From NCBI GenBank assembly GCA_046957575.1, contig JBKUOG010000010.1, forward strand, positions 47,023 to 111,022: DNA of 64,000 bases. Direction: 5' to 3'. A program made the position numbers and the translations under genes. Each line of letters opens with the position of its first letter. The stretch's first letter is position 1. The notes beneath the pieces were generated by a model. That model was not told the origin of the DNA, made no database searches, and worked only from the letters and a program-made list of their open reading frames with translations. Below are positions 1-8,658 of this stretch, one piece after another. Origin of the DNA: UMGS1370 sp046957575 (GTDB lineage Bacteria > Bacillota > Clostridia > Lachnospirales > Lachnospiraceae).

Positions 1-225
1 CTCGTCTGCAAACAAGGCGTTCAGTTCTTCTGCCCTGTCTTTCCCGCTGCCGCACAGATAACCATGGAAATTACTGCCTGCGGCCAGGTTCTTTCCTACT
101 TTTACCTGGTATCCCAGATCTTCCAGCCGTTTTACGCATTGATTTAACCGTTCTTCCCCCATAGGGAATGCCGGCGCTGCAATCCCTATGCAGCCGCCGG
201 CGTGTAATGTCCTTGGATAGTTCAT
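1..225 (-). CDS. LD-carboxypeptidase (peptidase S66), 5' part only
   Basis: The first 75 residues are visible before the window ends. They read like the N-terminal domain of the S66 family (muramoyl-tetrapeptide carboxypeptidase LdcA, or MccF-type immunity proteins): an early GGCIGIAAPA strand-turn, then RLEDLGYQVKVG, then RAEELNALFADE. Family members remove the terminal D-amino acid from cytoplasmic murein peptides. The ATG at 223-225 lies 7 bases after the oppA stop, and a GGAG overlaps the end of oppA, so it is the last visible gene of the opp operon. The catalytic Ser, Glu and His lie outside the window. LdcA cannot be told from MccF here, so no symbol is given. Confidence 0.75.
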   Translation of the reverse strand, partial: MNYPRTLHAGGCIGIAAPAFPMGEERLNQCVKRLEDLGYQVKVGKNLAAGSNFHGYLCGSGKDRAEELNALFADE

Positions 226-232
226 CTTCTAT

Positions 233-1906
233 TTACTCCATCGATACAGCTCTGAACAGCGGATGTCCGGAGTTGTCACACGTGAATCCCTTTACATATG
301 GTTTTACTAATGCCATGGTATTGCGGAAGTAAACCGGCATTACCGGCATTTCGTCCATCAGAATCTGCTCCATTTCCACAAACAGTTCCATACGCTTATT
401 GTTGTCTGCTAAAGTGGCTGCTTCTTCTAATAAATCGTTGTAGCGGAGCGCTTCCTCGCTTCTCCAGCGGCACTCTTTTTCCATACGGCTCTTGTTAAAG
501 ATACTCAGGTTGGTGTTTGGATCCGGATAATCTCCTGTCCAGCCGTCAAATGCAATGTCAAAATTGCCTGCTGCGTGCTCATCCCAGTAAACCTTGGACT
601 CAAATGTCACAATCTCTACATTCACTCCCAGATTTTCCTTCCACAGAGCCTGAAGGATCTGAGCCTTATCTTTGTTTTCCTTGGTATTGGTAATAATTAA
701 CTGCAGGGTTGGAAGTCCCTCGCCGTTTGGATAACCTGCATCTGCCAAAAGCTGTTTTGCTGCTTCGACGTCTTCGGTAACCAGATTGTTTCCAACTTTG
801 GTACGGAAATCATCCGTCTCATCCGCATAAGGAATTCCGTAAGGAACAAATGCATATGCAGACTTTGGTTTGGAAGGAACTGCTACCTGGTTGATGGTGT
901 CACGGGTAATGGCCATAGACAGCGCTTTTCTGACTTCTTTGGTCATATATTCTTTCTCGCAGTTGAAGTCATAGTAAGAAGTACCAATCAGGTCGTAGCT
1001 GTGCAGTTCTTCACTGCCGTCATACTGGGTCATGGCCTGGGTTTCAATGGAACCTCCGCTCATAGCGTCTACGTCTCCGGCATTGTATGCAGACAGAGCT
1101 GCTTCTGCCTGTTCAATAAAAATCATCTCAACGCCGTCTAATGCTACGGTATCTGCAAACACGTAGTTTGGATTTTTTACCAGGGTATATCCTTCCTGAG
1201 GCTTAATTTCTGCCATCATAAACGGGCCGTTGCACACGTAAGTCTCTGCAGACTTGGTCCAGACTTCAGCGCCTTCTACCGCTTCCTTCTTAACCGGAGC
1301 AAAGTTGTTGGCTGCAGTTAAGTTTACAAAGTAAGGAGTTGGATTATTTAAGACTACCTCCAGCGTGATATCGTCAATGGCCTTTACGCCTACCTCATCT
1401 GCCTCGCACTGGCCGTTGTTGTAAGCTTCGCCATTCTTAATGTAGTATAACTGCCATGCTGCTGTAGATGCAGTCTCCTGTTTTAACTCTCTCTTCCAGG
1501 AATATTCAAAATCTGCTGCTGTTAAAGGAGAACCATCGGACCATTTTAAGCCTTCTTTTAACTTAAATGTATAGGTCAGACCGTCATCAGAAACCGTATA
1601 GCTTTCTGCACAGGCCGGTTCTACTCCAGAACCGTCAGCAGAATACTGGTACAGTCCGGTAAACAGATTTAACAGCACATTAGAAGAAGATGCATAGTTG
1701 TTCATATTTGGGTCTAAGGTCTCCGGTTCCCCGCTCATAACATAGCGAAGTACGTTTCCTTCTGGTTTGGCAGCATCTCCTGCCGGCTGGGCGCCGTTTG
1801 CAGTAGCAGTGGTATCTCCTGCAGCATCCTGTCCGCCGCTGCATCCTGTAAGCAGGGACATTGCCATTACGGATGCAAGGATTGCACTTACCAATCTTTT
1901 TTTCAT
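233..1906 (-). CDS. oppA: Oligopeptide ABC transporter solute-binding lipoprotein
   Basis: This is a 557-residue extracytoplasmic peptide-binding protein of solute-binding family 5. It starts with a lipoprotein signal (MKKRL, hydrophobic stretch, LTGC lipobox with Cys about 22), then a low-complexity Ala/Gly/Thr linker. The family core follows, with EPETLDPN near residue 60 and the typical KWSDGSPLTAADFEYSWKR segment. An AGGAGG ribosome site lies 7 bases before the ATG. It follows oppF by 45 bases and precedes the LD-carboxypeptidase gene by 7 bases. Having the binding protein last in the operon is common in Firmicutes. The substrate could be general oligopeptides or, given the neighbour, murein peptides. 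Confidence 0.93.
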   Translation of the reverse strand: MKKRLVSAILASVMAMSLLTGCSGGQDAAGDTTATANGAQPAGDAAKPEGNVLRYVMSGEPETLDPNMNNYASSSNVLLNLFTGLYQYSADGSGVEPACAESYTVSDDGLTYTFKLKEGLKWSDGSPLTAADFEYSWKRELKQETASTAAWQLYYIKNGEAYNNGQCEADEVGVKAIDDITLEVVLNNPTPYFVNLTAANNFAPVKKEAVEGAEVWTKSAETYVCNGPFMMAEIKPQEGYTLVKNPNYVFADTVALDGVEMIFIEQAEAALSAYNAGDVDAMSGGSIETQAMTQYDGSEELHSYDLIGTSYYDFNCEKEYMTKEVRKALSMAITRDTINQVAVPSKPKSAYAFVPYGIPYADETDDFRTKVGNNLVTEDVEAAKQLLADAGYPNGEGLPTLQLIITNTKENKDKAQILQALWKENLGVNVEIVTFESKVYWDEHAAGNFDIAFDGWTGDYPDPNTNLSIFNKSRMEKECRWRSEEALRYNDLLEEAATLADNNKRMELFVEMEQILMDEMPVMPVYFRNTMALVKPYVKGFTCDNSGHPLFRAVSME

Positions 1907-1951
1907 AATCTTTCCTCCTTCTTTGCATTAAAACATTTGGGGATTTCCCCT

Positions 1952-2938
1952 TTATTCAAACAAATGACAGGCAACAAAGTGCTTCTCATTTATCTTCTTT
2001 AATTCCGGTTTTTCACAGGCGCAGACTTCTTTTGCGTACTGGCATCTGGAACGGAACGGACAGCCTGGTCCCGGATTAATAGGAGACGGCACATCGCCTT
2101 GAAGAACAATTCTCTGGCTGGCCTCTGCCTTGTCCGGATCTGCCACTGGTTCTGCGGAAATCAATGCTTTGGTATACGGATGCATCATATTGTCATATAA
2201 TTCATTCACTTCTGCATATTCCACCAGATTTCCCAGGTACATCACGCCAACCTGATCGGAAATATGGCCTACCATGGCAAGGTCATGGGAAATAAACAGG
2301 TAGGTAAAATTAAATTTATCCTGCAGGTCTTCCAGAATATTGATAACCTGCGCCTGAATGGACACATCCAGGGCGGAAATGGGCTCGTCGCAGACAATAA
2401 ACTCCGGTTCTGCGGCTAATGCTCTTGCAATGCCGATACGCTGTCTCTGACCGCCGGAAAACTCATGGGGATAACGGTTTAAATGATCCGGCTTTAAGCC
2501 AACCAGCTCAACCAGCTGACGCACCCGATCCATTACGTCCTTTCCATGCATTAAATTCATAAAGCGGATAGGCTCTGCAATAATGTGGGCGACGTCCATT
2601 CTCGGATCCAGGGATGTGTATGGATCCTGGAAAATCATCTGGATTTTCTTCCGGTAAGGAAGCATCTGGCCGTCATCAAGTCTTGTAATGTCCTCTCCGT
2701 CATACAAAATCTTTCCGGCTGTAGGCTCATACAGCTTTAATACGGTGCGTCCTATGGTCGTTTTTCCGCAGCCGGATTCTCCTACCAGACCCATGGTCTC
2801 ACCTTTCGCAATGGAAAAGCTTACGTCATCTACTGCTTTTAAAATATTGGGCTTTTTAAAAAGTCCTGCTTTCAGTTCAAAATACTTTTTTAAATTCTGG
2901 ACTTCCAGGCAGTTTTTCCGGTTACTGCTGATGCTCAT
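1952..2938 (-). CDS. oppF: Oligopeptide ABC transporter ATP-binding protein
   Basis: At 328 residues this is the second ATPase of an Opp/Dpp importer. It carries the Walker A GESGCGKTT, the Q-loop in MIFQDPYTSLDPR, the signature LSGGQ-like FSGGQRQRIGIARAL, the Walker B EFIVCDEPISALD and the switch His in FISHDLAMV. The C-terminal oligopeptide extension has Cys-rich CPFRSRCQYAKEVC, as in OppF. Its start overlaps the 3' end of oppD by 17 bases, with GGGGAGG 9 bases before the ATG. It should pair with OppD on the cytoplasmic face of OppBC. Confidence 0.93.
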   Translation of the reverse strand: MSISSNRKNCLEVQNLKKYFELKAGLFKKPNILKAVDDVSFSIAKGETMGLVGESGCGKTTIGRTVLKLYEPTAGKILYDGEDITRLDDGQMLPYRKKIQMIFQDPYTSLDPRMDVAHIIAEPIRFMNLMHGKDVMDRVRQLVELVGLKPDHLNRYPHEFSGGQRQRIGIARALAAEPEFIVCDEPISALDVSIQAQVINILEDLQDKFNFTYLFISHDLAMVGHISDQVGVMYLGNLVEYAEVNELYDNMMHPYTKALISAEPVADPDKAEASQRIVLQGDVPSPINPGPGCPFRSRCQYAKEVCACEKPELKKINEKHFVACHLFE

Positions 2939-3944
2939 ACAGCTTCACCTCCCCTTTCTTTGCTTTTACAGAAGGATTGTGAAGCCAGCAGGCACTTCTG
3001 TGGCCTTCTCCGATTTCTGTCAGTTCTGGCAAATGCTCTTTGCACAATTTCATCGCGTATTTGCAGCGGGCTGCAAATGGACATCCCTTCGGCGGAGCAA
3101 GCAGATCCGGCGGAGTTCCGTAAATCGGCACCAGCCGCTGTTTGTCGTGTTTTGGAATGGATTCCATCAGTCCTAACGTGTATGGATGTCCGGTCCGGTA
3201 GAAAATATCCCGTACAGAGCCCTCTTCCATAATCAGTCCGCCGTACATGACCACAACTCTGGTACACATACTGGCAATCACGCCTAAATCATGGGTAATG
3301 AGGATTAAGGACATATGATACTCTTCCTTCATCTTCTGCATTAATTCCAGAATCTGGGCCTGAATGGTAACGTCCAGCGCCGTTGTCGGCTCATCTGCAA
3401 TCAGAAGCTTTGGCGCGCAGCTAATGGCAATGGCAATCATCACTCTCTGGCGCATACCGCCGGAAAGTTCGTGCGGATACTGCTTTAACCGTTTTTCCGG
3501 ATCCGGAATTCCTACCTGATTAAGAACTTCCACTGCACGTTTTCTTGCTTCTTTTTTACTTAATTTTTTATGCCGGATCAGCGGATTGCATACCTGTTCT
3601 TCGATGGTAAACAATGGATTTAAGCTGGTCATGGGATCCTGGAAAATCATGGAAATCTGATTCCCCTGGTATTTGCGCATTTCTTTTATCTCTTTATGGA
3701 GCAAATCTTCTCCGTCAAATGTAATGGAATCTGCCTTCAAATCTGCATTCTCTGCTAAAAGGTGCATGATAGACAGCATACTTACGGATTTTCCGCAGCC
3801 GGATTCTCCTACGATTCCAAGGCTTTCCCCTTTGTCTACATGGATGGAAACACCTCTGACTGCTTTTACCTGCCCGTCGTCTGTAGCAAAACTGGTGTGA
3901 AGATTTTTCACATCCAGCAGTACCTTATTTTCCGTATTGTTCAT
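2922..3944 (-). CDS. oppD: Oligopeptide ABC transporter ATP-binding protein
   Basis: This 340-residue Opp/Dpp ATPase has Walker A GESGCGKSV, MIFQDPMTSLNPL, the signature LSGGMRQRVMIAIAI, Walker B KLLIADEPTTALD and LITHDLGV. Its C-terminal oligopeptide motif, CPFAARCKYAMKLC, is typical of OppD. An in-frame ATG at 3965 is rejected because AGGAG sits between it and the ATG at 3944, 8 bases before the latter. That ribosome site overlaps the region just after the oppC stop, as expected for tightly coupled operon genes. Confidence 0.93.
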   Translation of the reverse strand: MNNTENKVLLDVKNLHTSFATDDGQVKAVRGVSIHVDKGESLGIVGESGCGKSVSMLSIMHLLAENADLKADSITFDGEDLLHKEIKEMRKYQGNQISMIFQDPMTSLNPLFTIEEQVCNPLIRHKKLSKKEARKRAVEVLNQVGIPDPEKRLKQYPHELSGGMRQRVMIAIAISCAPKLLIADEPTTALDVTIQAQILELMQKMKEEYHMSLILITHDLGVIASMCTRVVVMYGGLIMEEGSVRDIFYRTGHPYTLGLMESIPKHDKQRLVPIYGTPPDLLAPPKGCPFAARCKYAMKLCKEHLPELTEIGEGHRSACWLHNPSVKAKKGEVKLYEHQQ

Positions 3945-3966
3945 CTTAGGTTCTCCTGATTCCAAC

Positions 3967-4941
3967 TTATTTTTTCAGTCTGGGGTCCAATGCATCCCGA
4001 AGGCCGTCGCCAATAAAGTTTAATGCAAAAATCGTAATACTGATTGCAACTGCCGGGAAGAACATCTGGTAAGGATAAGAAAACAGATATTCAATGGCGT
4101 CATTTGCCAGGGTTCCCCAGCTTGCTTTTGGCACCTGGATGCCGATTCCGAGGAAACTAAGGAATGCTTCCTGGAAAATCGCAGATGGAATTAAAAAGGT
4201 TACAGTTACAATAATAGTTCCAATGCTGTTTGGAATCAGATGGTGAATCAGAATCTGCCATTTGCTCAGTCCGCAGACCTTTCCTGCCAGTGCAAAATCC
4301 TGTTCCCTTAACGTTAAAATCTGTCCTCTTACCATTCTCGCTGTGGTAATCCAGTAGGTCAGACACATAGCAATTAAAATGCTCTTCATGGTATTTCCAA
4401 GGAACATCATAATCAGAATCAGGTAAATCAGACTTGGAATACCGCAAAGCACATCCACAATACGCATCATAATCATATCGGTTTTTCCGCCAAGGTATCC
4501 GGCAATTCCACCGTACAGCACGCCGATGATCATGTTGATGAATGCAGCGGTAAATCCAATGGTAAGGGAAATTCTTGCGCCATACATGGTTCTGACAAAA
4601 ATGTCTCTGCCCAGTTTATCGGTTCCAAACCAGTGGGCTTTGCTGGGCCACTCTAAGATATGGGCAAAATCTGTCTGATCATATGTATAAGGGGAAAAAA
4701 TTGGGCCGAAGATGGCAAACAGGGTCATAATTGCAATGACCGCAATGCCAAACATTGCCAGCTTATCTTTTTTCAGCCGTCTCCAGCACATCTGTAAATA
4801 GGAAATGCTTTCCCTTTCAATGCTTTCGGCCTCTCTGTCTGAATCTGTCAGGTCTGCCAGCAAATCTTCTGGAATCTCATCTGTCATGGAATATGAGGTT
4901 CCCACTGTCTCCTGAACCTGGGCCATACCTTTTTTCTTCAT
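3967..4941 (-). CDS. oppC: Oligopeptide ABC transporter permease
   Basis: The 324-residue inner permease is of the OppC type. It has a charged cytoplasmic N-terminus, the RRLKKDKLAMFG entry to the first membrane helix, the HWFGTDKLGRDIFVR motif and the binding-protein-dependent transport domain. The EAA loop near residues 210-240 contains RGQILTLREQDFALAGKVCG. The start is taken at 4941 because AGGAG lies 8 bases upstream; a GTG at 4950 overlaps that ribosome site. It follows oppB by 11 bases and forms the membrane channel with OppB. Confidence 0.92.
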   Translation of the reverse strand: MKKKGMAQVQETVGTSYSMTDEIPEDLLADLTDSDREAESIERESISYLQMCWRRLKKDKLAMFGIAVIAIMTLFAIFGPIFSPYTYDQTDFAHILEWPSKAHWFGTDKLGRDIFVRTMYGARISLTIGFTAAFINMIIGVLYGGIAGYLGGKTDMIMMRIVDVLCGIPSLIYLILIMMFLGNTMKSILIAMCLTYWITTARMVRGQILTLREQDFALAGKVCGLSKWQILIHHLIPNSIGTIIVTVTFLIPSAIFQEAFLSFLGIGIQVPKASWGTLANDAIEYLFSYPYQMFFPAVAISITIFALNFIGDGLRDALDPRLKK

Positions 4942-4952
4942 GTTAAACACTC

Positions 4953-5879
4953 CTATTTATCAATCTTTACTCTTGGGTCAATCAGGGCATACATAATGTC
5001 TACAATGATGTTGACAACGATAATTAACGCTCCTACAAACAAAGTCAGACCCAGGGTTACCGAATAATCTCTGTCGCTGATGGCCGTTACGAAATATCTT
5101 CCCAGGCCAGGTACGGAAAACATCTTTTCGATAATAAACGTACCGGTTAAAAGGGCCGCTACCATAGGGCCTACATAGGTAATAATGGGCAGCAGGGAAT
5201 TTTTCATGGCATACTTGCCAATTACAGCAAATTCCGGCACGCCTTTTGCCCGCTCCGTCCGGATATAGTCCTGACGCATGGTTTCCAGCATGGAAGAACG
5301 CATCAGTCTCGTAATGTAAGCAATCTGAGAAAATGCCATACAGAATACCGGTAAGATATAATGTTTCCAGGAAGTCAATCCATAAGATGGGAAAATCTTC
5401 CACTTTTCACAGAAGAAATACATCATCAGAACGCAGATAACGAAAGAAGGAACCGACACGCCTATGGTGGCAAATACCATGGCCGCTCCGTCCGGCCATT
5501 TTCCCCGCTTAACCGCAGCTACCACTCCCAACGGAACTCCGATTGCCAGGGAAATCAGAACACCCCAGAATCCTACTTTTGCAGATACCGGAAAGCCCTG
5601 GGCAATTAACTCATTTACTGTTGTGTCCTGTTTCTTGAAAGAAGTACCCAGGTTTCCCTGAGCCAGGTTTTTCAGATAGCGGACATACTGCTCCGGAATC
5701 GGATCATTTAGTCCATACTGTTCGGTAATCTTTTCCAGAATCTTTGGCGGAACGTTCCGGTTTTCAGCCGGGCTGAACGGGCCGCCTGGAATGATGTGCA
5801 ATAAAAAGAAGGTAATTGTTATCAGTACAAACAGGGATACAATTCCTGCTCCGATTCTCTTAAAGATGTATTTGACCAT
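4953..5879 (-). CDS. oppB: Oligopeptide ABC transporter permease
   Basis: This 308-residue OppB-type permease is the first gene of the opp operon. Six membrane segments are visible, including an N-terminal helix after YIFKRIGAG, and the family motif FLLHIIPGGPF is present. The EAA-like loop is RTERAKGVPEFAVIGKYAMKN. Two ATGs lie 6 bases apart. The one at 5879 has GGAGG at a 7-base spacing, while the one at 5885 has it at only 1 base, so 5879 is preferred. Transcription should start from the promoter at 5947-5975. Confidence 0.92.
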   Translation of the reverse strand: MVKYIFKRIGAGIVSLFVLITITFFLLHIIPGGPFSPAENRNVPPKILEKITEQYGLNDPIPEQYVRYLKNLAQGNLGTSFKKQDTTVNELIAQGFPVSAKVGFWGVLISLAIGVPLGVVAAVKRGKWPDGAAMVFATIGVSVPSFVICVLMMYFFCEKWKIFPSYGLTSWKHYILPVFCMAFSQIAYITRLMRSSMLETMRQDYIRTERAKGVPEFAVIGKYAMKNSLLPIITYVGPMVAALLTGTFIIEKMFSVPGLGRYFVTAISDRDYSVTLGLTLFVGALIIVVNIIVDIMYALIDPRVKIDK

Positions 5880-5946
5880 TGTCATTCCTCCCTTTCTTCT
5901 CCGCGGTGGAATGTGTATAATTACTCACTGCGCATAATTAAGTTTC

Positions 5947-5975
5947 ATTTTACATAGTATTAGTCCAAAAGTCAA
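5947..5975 (-). promoter_or_regulatory. Sigma-A promoter for the opp operon
   Basis: On the minus strand TTGACT (5970-5975) and TAAAAT (5947-5952) are separated by exactly 17 bases. The oppB ATG is about 70 bases downstream. No other promoter-like pair is evident in the gap shared with birA. Confidence 0.75.
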
Positions 5976-6004
5976 GTAAAGGTGTCTTTATTTAAGCTTA
6001 TCTC

Positions 6005-6034
6005 TTGACAATTCTTCTGTTTTTTGTGTAGGAT
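6005..6034 (+). promoter_or_regulatory. Promoter for birA
   Basis: TTGACA at 6005-6010 is followed after 18 bases by TAGGAT at 6029-6034. The birA start is about 50 bases downstream. This region is back-to-back with the opp promoter. I saw no clear BirA operator (a long dyad) in the gap. Confidence 0.6.
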
Positions 6035-6082
6035 ACAGTCAGATAGAAATGACAGATTCTATATGCAGAAGGAGATTTGGAA

Positions 6083-7066
6083 ATGTCTGTAAAATCATCG
6101 GTACTCACTTATTTGGAAATGCAAAAAGATACCTATATTTCAGGAGAAGAACTGGCATCCCGGCTCTCCTGTTCCCGCGCCGCTGTCTGGAAAGCCATTC
6201 AATCTCTGCGACAGGACGGATACTCTATTAAAGCCGTTACCAACAAGGGGTATCTTTTAGAAAAGGATAACGGCAGTTTGTCAGCTGAAGTCATCTCTTC
6301 CTATTTAGATCTCCCTCATATCCCGATCATGGTCTATCCGGAAGTCACCTCTACCAACCTGGTTCTGCGCCAGAAGGCCCTGGAAGTTTCTCCTCCTTTG
6401 CCGGACGGAACCATGGTCTTAGCCGAACGCCAGAGCGCAGGCAGGGGACATCTGGGCCGGCGATTTTTTTCCCCGGAAAAGTCCGGTCTGTATCTGAGCA
6501 TTTTATACCGCCCTAAAACCCTGGTTTCCCAAAGCCGCCTGATCAGTATGGCCGCAGCCGCGGCTGTCTGGGAAGCCGTCTTTTCAGTATGCGGCTATGA
6601 ACTGGACATTAAATGGGTCAATGATCTCTATTTTCATGGAAAAAAAGTATGCGGCATCCTGACCGAAGCTTCTTCCAGCTTTGAAACAGGAGAAATTGAC
6701 TGCGCCATCATCGGAATCGGCCTGAACTTAACAGAACCTGACCAGGGATTTCCTCCTTCCCAGGAAACCGATATCGGCGCACTTACCAAAGACGGCTGCG
6801 CCTTGGATGGTTCTCCCATTAACCGCAACCATCTGGCTGCCGCTGTCTGCCGCAGCTTTTTGAAACTGGCAGATATTCCGGTCGTTCCCGACATCTGCAA
6901 AAGCCGCAGCATGATTTTAGGCAGACCAGTAATCATTACCGGACCGGACGGAATTTCCCAGAAGGCAGTCCCTCTTTCCATCGAAGAGGACGGCAGTCTG
7001 ACCTGCCGCACACCATCCGGCAGCATCCTCTCTTTCCCTTATGGCAGTATACGCCTGGCCGATTAG
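6083..7066 (+). CDS. birA: Biotin--[acetyl-CoA carboxylase] ligase / biotin repressor
   Basis: At 327 residues this is a class II biotin protein ligase. The N-terminal winged helix (residues 1-65, with LASRLSCSRAAVWKAIQSLR) is followed by the ligase core. The core has the biotin/ATP loop AGRGHLGRRFFS, the KWVNDLYFHGKKVCGIL motif and a small C-terminal SH3-like domain. It makes biotinyl-AMP and transfers biotin to the carboxylase carrier lysine; the HTH suggests it also represses biotin genes. The ATG at 6083 has AGAAGGAG 8 bases upstream; an in-frame TTG at 6077 is too close to that site. It is a single-gene unit ended by the hairpin at 7048. Confidence 0.92.
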   Translation: MSVKSSVLTYLEMQKDTYISGEELASRLSCSRAAVWKAIQSLRQDGYSIKAVTNKGYLLEKDNGSLSAEVISSYLDLPHIPIMVYPEVTSTNLVLRQKALEVSPPLPDGTMVLAERQSAGRGHLGRRFFSPEKSGLYLSILYRPKTLVSQSRLISMAAAAAVWEAVFSVCGYELDIKWVNDLYFHGKKVCGILTEASSSFETGEIDCAIIGIGLNLTEPDQGFPPSQETDIGALTKDGCALDGSPINRNHLAAAVCRSFLKLADIPVVPDICKSRSMILGRPVIITGPDGISQKAVPLSIEEDGSLTCRTPSGSILSFPYGSIRLAD

Positions 7067-7086
7067 CAGCCAGGCGTATATTTTTG
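7048..7086 (+). terminator. Terminator of birA
   Basis: A 12-bp perfect stem (7048-7059 with 7069-7080) encloses a 9-base loop and is followed by a T run at 7081-7085. The birA stop codon TAG lies in the loop, so the stem takes in the last coding bases. Confidence 0.85.
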
Positions 7087-7137
7087 AAAAATTATTCATT
7101 TTTCCTTATAATCATTCATAATAAGCCCTCTAAATCT

Positions 7138-8526
7138 CTATAAACTGATCCAACCCATTACATTGGCAATCGAACTAACCAAAATAATCACCAGAAATGC
7201 CGGAGCCAGATATTTTAAGAAAAAGTTATACAGCTTTTTGCGCTTAAACGGAGACGAGATTTCTATTTCCTCTGCAATCTTTTTCAAGCCTACCACCCGA
7301 AGTACCAAAATACAGGTTGCAAGGGCTGCTAACGGCATCATTACAGAGTTGGTCAGGAAATCAAAAAAGTCTAAAATGGTCATTCCAAAAGGTTTAATAA
7401 AGTCTAATACATTAAATCCTAATGCAGAGCCGCTGCCTAAAACTATTAGTCCTGCTCCCATAAGCAGACAGCTGGCTGTACGGTTAAGCCCAAACTGATC
7501 CGTAATGGTGGACACACTGGTTTCCATCAGGGAAATCGCGCTGGTCAGAGCTGCAAAGAATACCATAAGGAAAAACATGACTCCCACTACAGTTCCCATT
7601 CCCATACTGGCAAATACTTTTGGTATGGTGATAAACATCAAAGACGGACCGGCCTGCAAAGTCTCCGGAGCGCCTCCGGAAAATGCGAAAACTGCCGGAA
7701 TAATCATCAGTCCTGCCAGCATGGCAATACCGGTATCAAAATACTCTACTTGTCTGGTAGACTGCTCGATGTCTACATCCTTTCCAATATAGGAACCATA
7801 GGTGTACAAAATTCCCATTGCAATGGAGAGGGAGTAAAACATCTGCCCCATTGCTGCCACCACTGTCATCCAGGAAAAGTTTTTAATATCCGGCAGCAGA
7901 AAATATTTAACACCTTCCATGGCTCCCGGACGGGTAACCGAATAAATCGCTACAAAAATTGCCAGAATTACCAACAGAGGCATCATGATTTTAGATACCT
8001 TTTCCACACCATGCTCTACGCCTGCCATAATAATAGCAACCACGCAAACCGCAAACAGCAGAAACCAAATCTCCATACTGGCTCCATTTAAGGTAAAGTT
8101 GGTAAAATACTGATCCTGGGCCAGAACCTGTGCATTTCCTCTCAGATACTCAAACAGATATTTCATAACCCAGCCGCCGATTGCGCTGTAATAAGGCACA
8201 ATCAGCATAGGGATAACTGCGTTCAGCCATCCTCCTATCTTAAATGCCTTCCCTTTTCCAAAGTGCGCAAATGCGCCTACCGGACTTTTCTTGGTCATGC
8301 GCCCCAGCGCGGTCTCTGTGACAATCAGCGTATATCCGAATGTCAGCATGAGAATTAAATAGACTAATAAAAACATTCCTCCGCCAAATTTCGCTGCCAA
8401 ATACGGAAATCTCCATATATTTCCCAGTCCGACTGCTGATCCTGCAACAGCCAGCACATAGCCCATTCTTCCCGAAAAACTTGCTCTCTCACTTGTTTGT
8501 CTCTTCTGGTCTTTCTCTCTGTCCAT
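7138..8526 (-). CDS. Sodium-dependent transporter, NSS (SNF) family
   Basis: This is a 462-residue membrane protein of the neurotransmitter:sodium symporter fold (LeuT/TnaT-like). It opens with the first-helix motif AVGLGNIWRFPYLAAKFGGG, which forms the sodium and substrate site, and about 11-12 membrane segments follow. Typical bacterial members import amino acids with Na+; the substrate cannot be told here. A start at 8526 (MDREKDQ) is chosen because GGGG lies 11 bases upstream; an ATG at 8568 lacks a good site. Its own promoter and its position after the GH88 gene make membership in the glycan operon doubtful. Confidence 0.88.
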   Translation of the reverse strand: MDREKDQKRQTSERASFSGRMGYVLAVAGSAVGLGNIWRFPYLAAKFGGGMFLLVYLILMLTFGYTLIVTETALGRMTKKSPVGAFAHFGKGKAFKIGGWLNAVIPMLIVPYYSAIGGWVMKYLFEYLRGNAQVLAQDQYFTNFTLNGASMEIWFLLFAVCVVAIIMAGVEHGVEKVSKIMMPLLVILAIFVAIYSVTRPGAMEGVKYFLLPDIKNFSWMTVVAAMGQMFYSLSIAMGILYTYGSYIGKDVDIEQSTRQVEYFDTGIAMLAGLMIIPAVFAFSGGAPETLQAGPSLMFITIPKVFASMGMGTVVGVMFFLMVFFAALTSAISLMETSVSTITDQFGLNRTASCLLMGAGLIVLGSGSALGFNVLDFIKPFGMTILDFFDFLTNSVMMPLAALATCILVLRVVGLKKIAEEIEISSPFKRKKLYNFFLKYLAPAFLVIILVSSIANVMGWISL

Positions 8527-8577
8527 CGCTCTTTCTTCCCCTTTCTTCTGTAAGTCATTTAGATGCATATAACGCCT

Positions 8578-8606
8578 ATTATAGCGTAAAATTGCGCTTA
8601 TGTCTC
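8578..8606 (-). promoter_or_regulatory. Probable promoter for the NSS transporter
   Basis: A perfect TATAAT (minus strand, 8578-8583) lies 17 bases from a weak GAGACA (8601-8606). It suggests the transporter is transcribed separately from the glycan genes upstream. Confidence 0.5.
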
Positions 8607-8658
8607 GCTGTTTTTAAAAAAGTGGGAAAAAGAGAACAGAAATCTTTCGTTTTTTCTA

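Noticed and set aside
7138..8568. NSS transporter as part of the glycan operon
   Set aside because: A separate TATAAT promoter and an 83-base AT-rich gap separate it, and the family imports amino acids rather than sugars.
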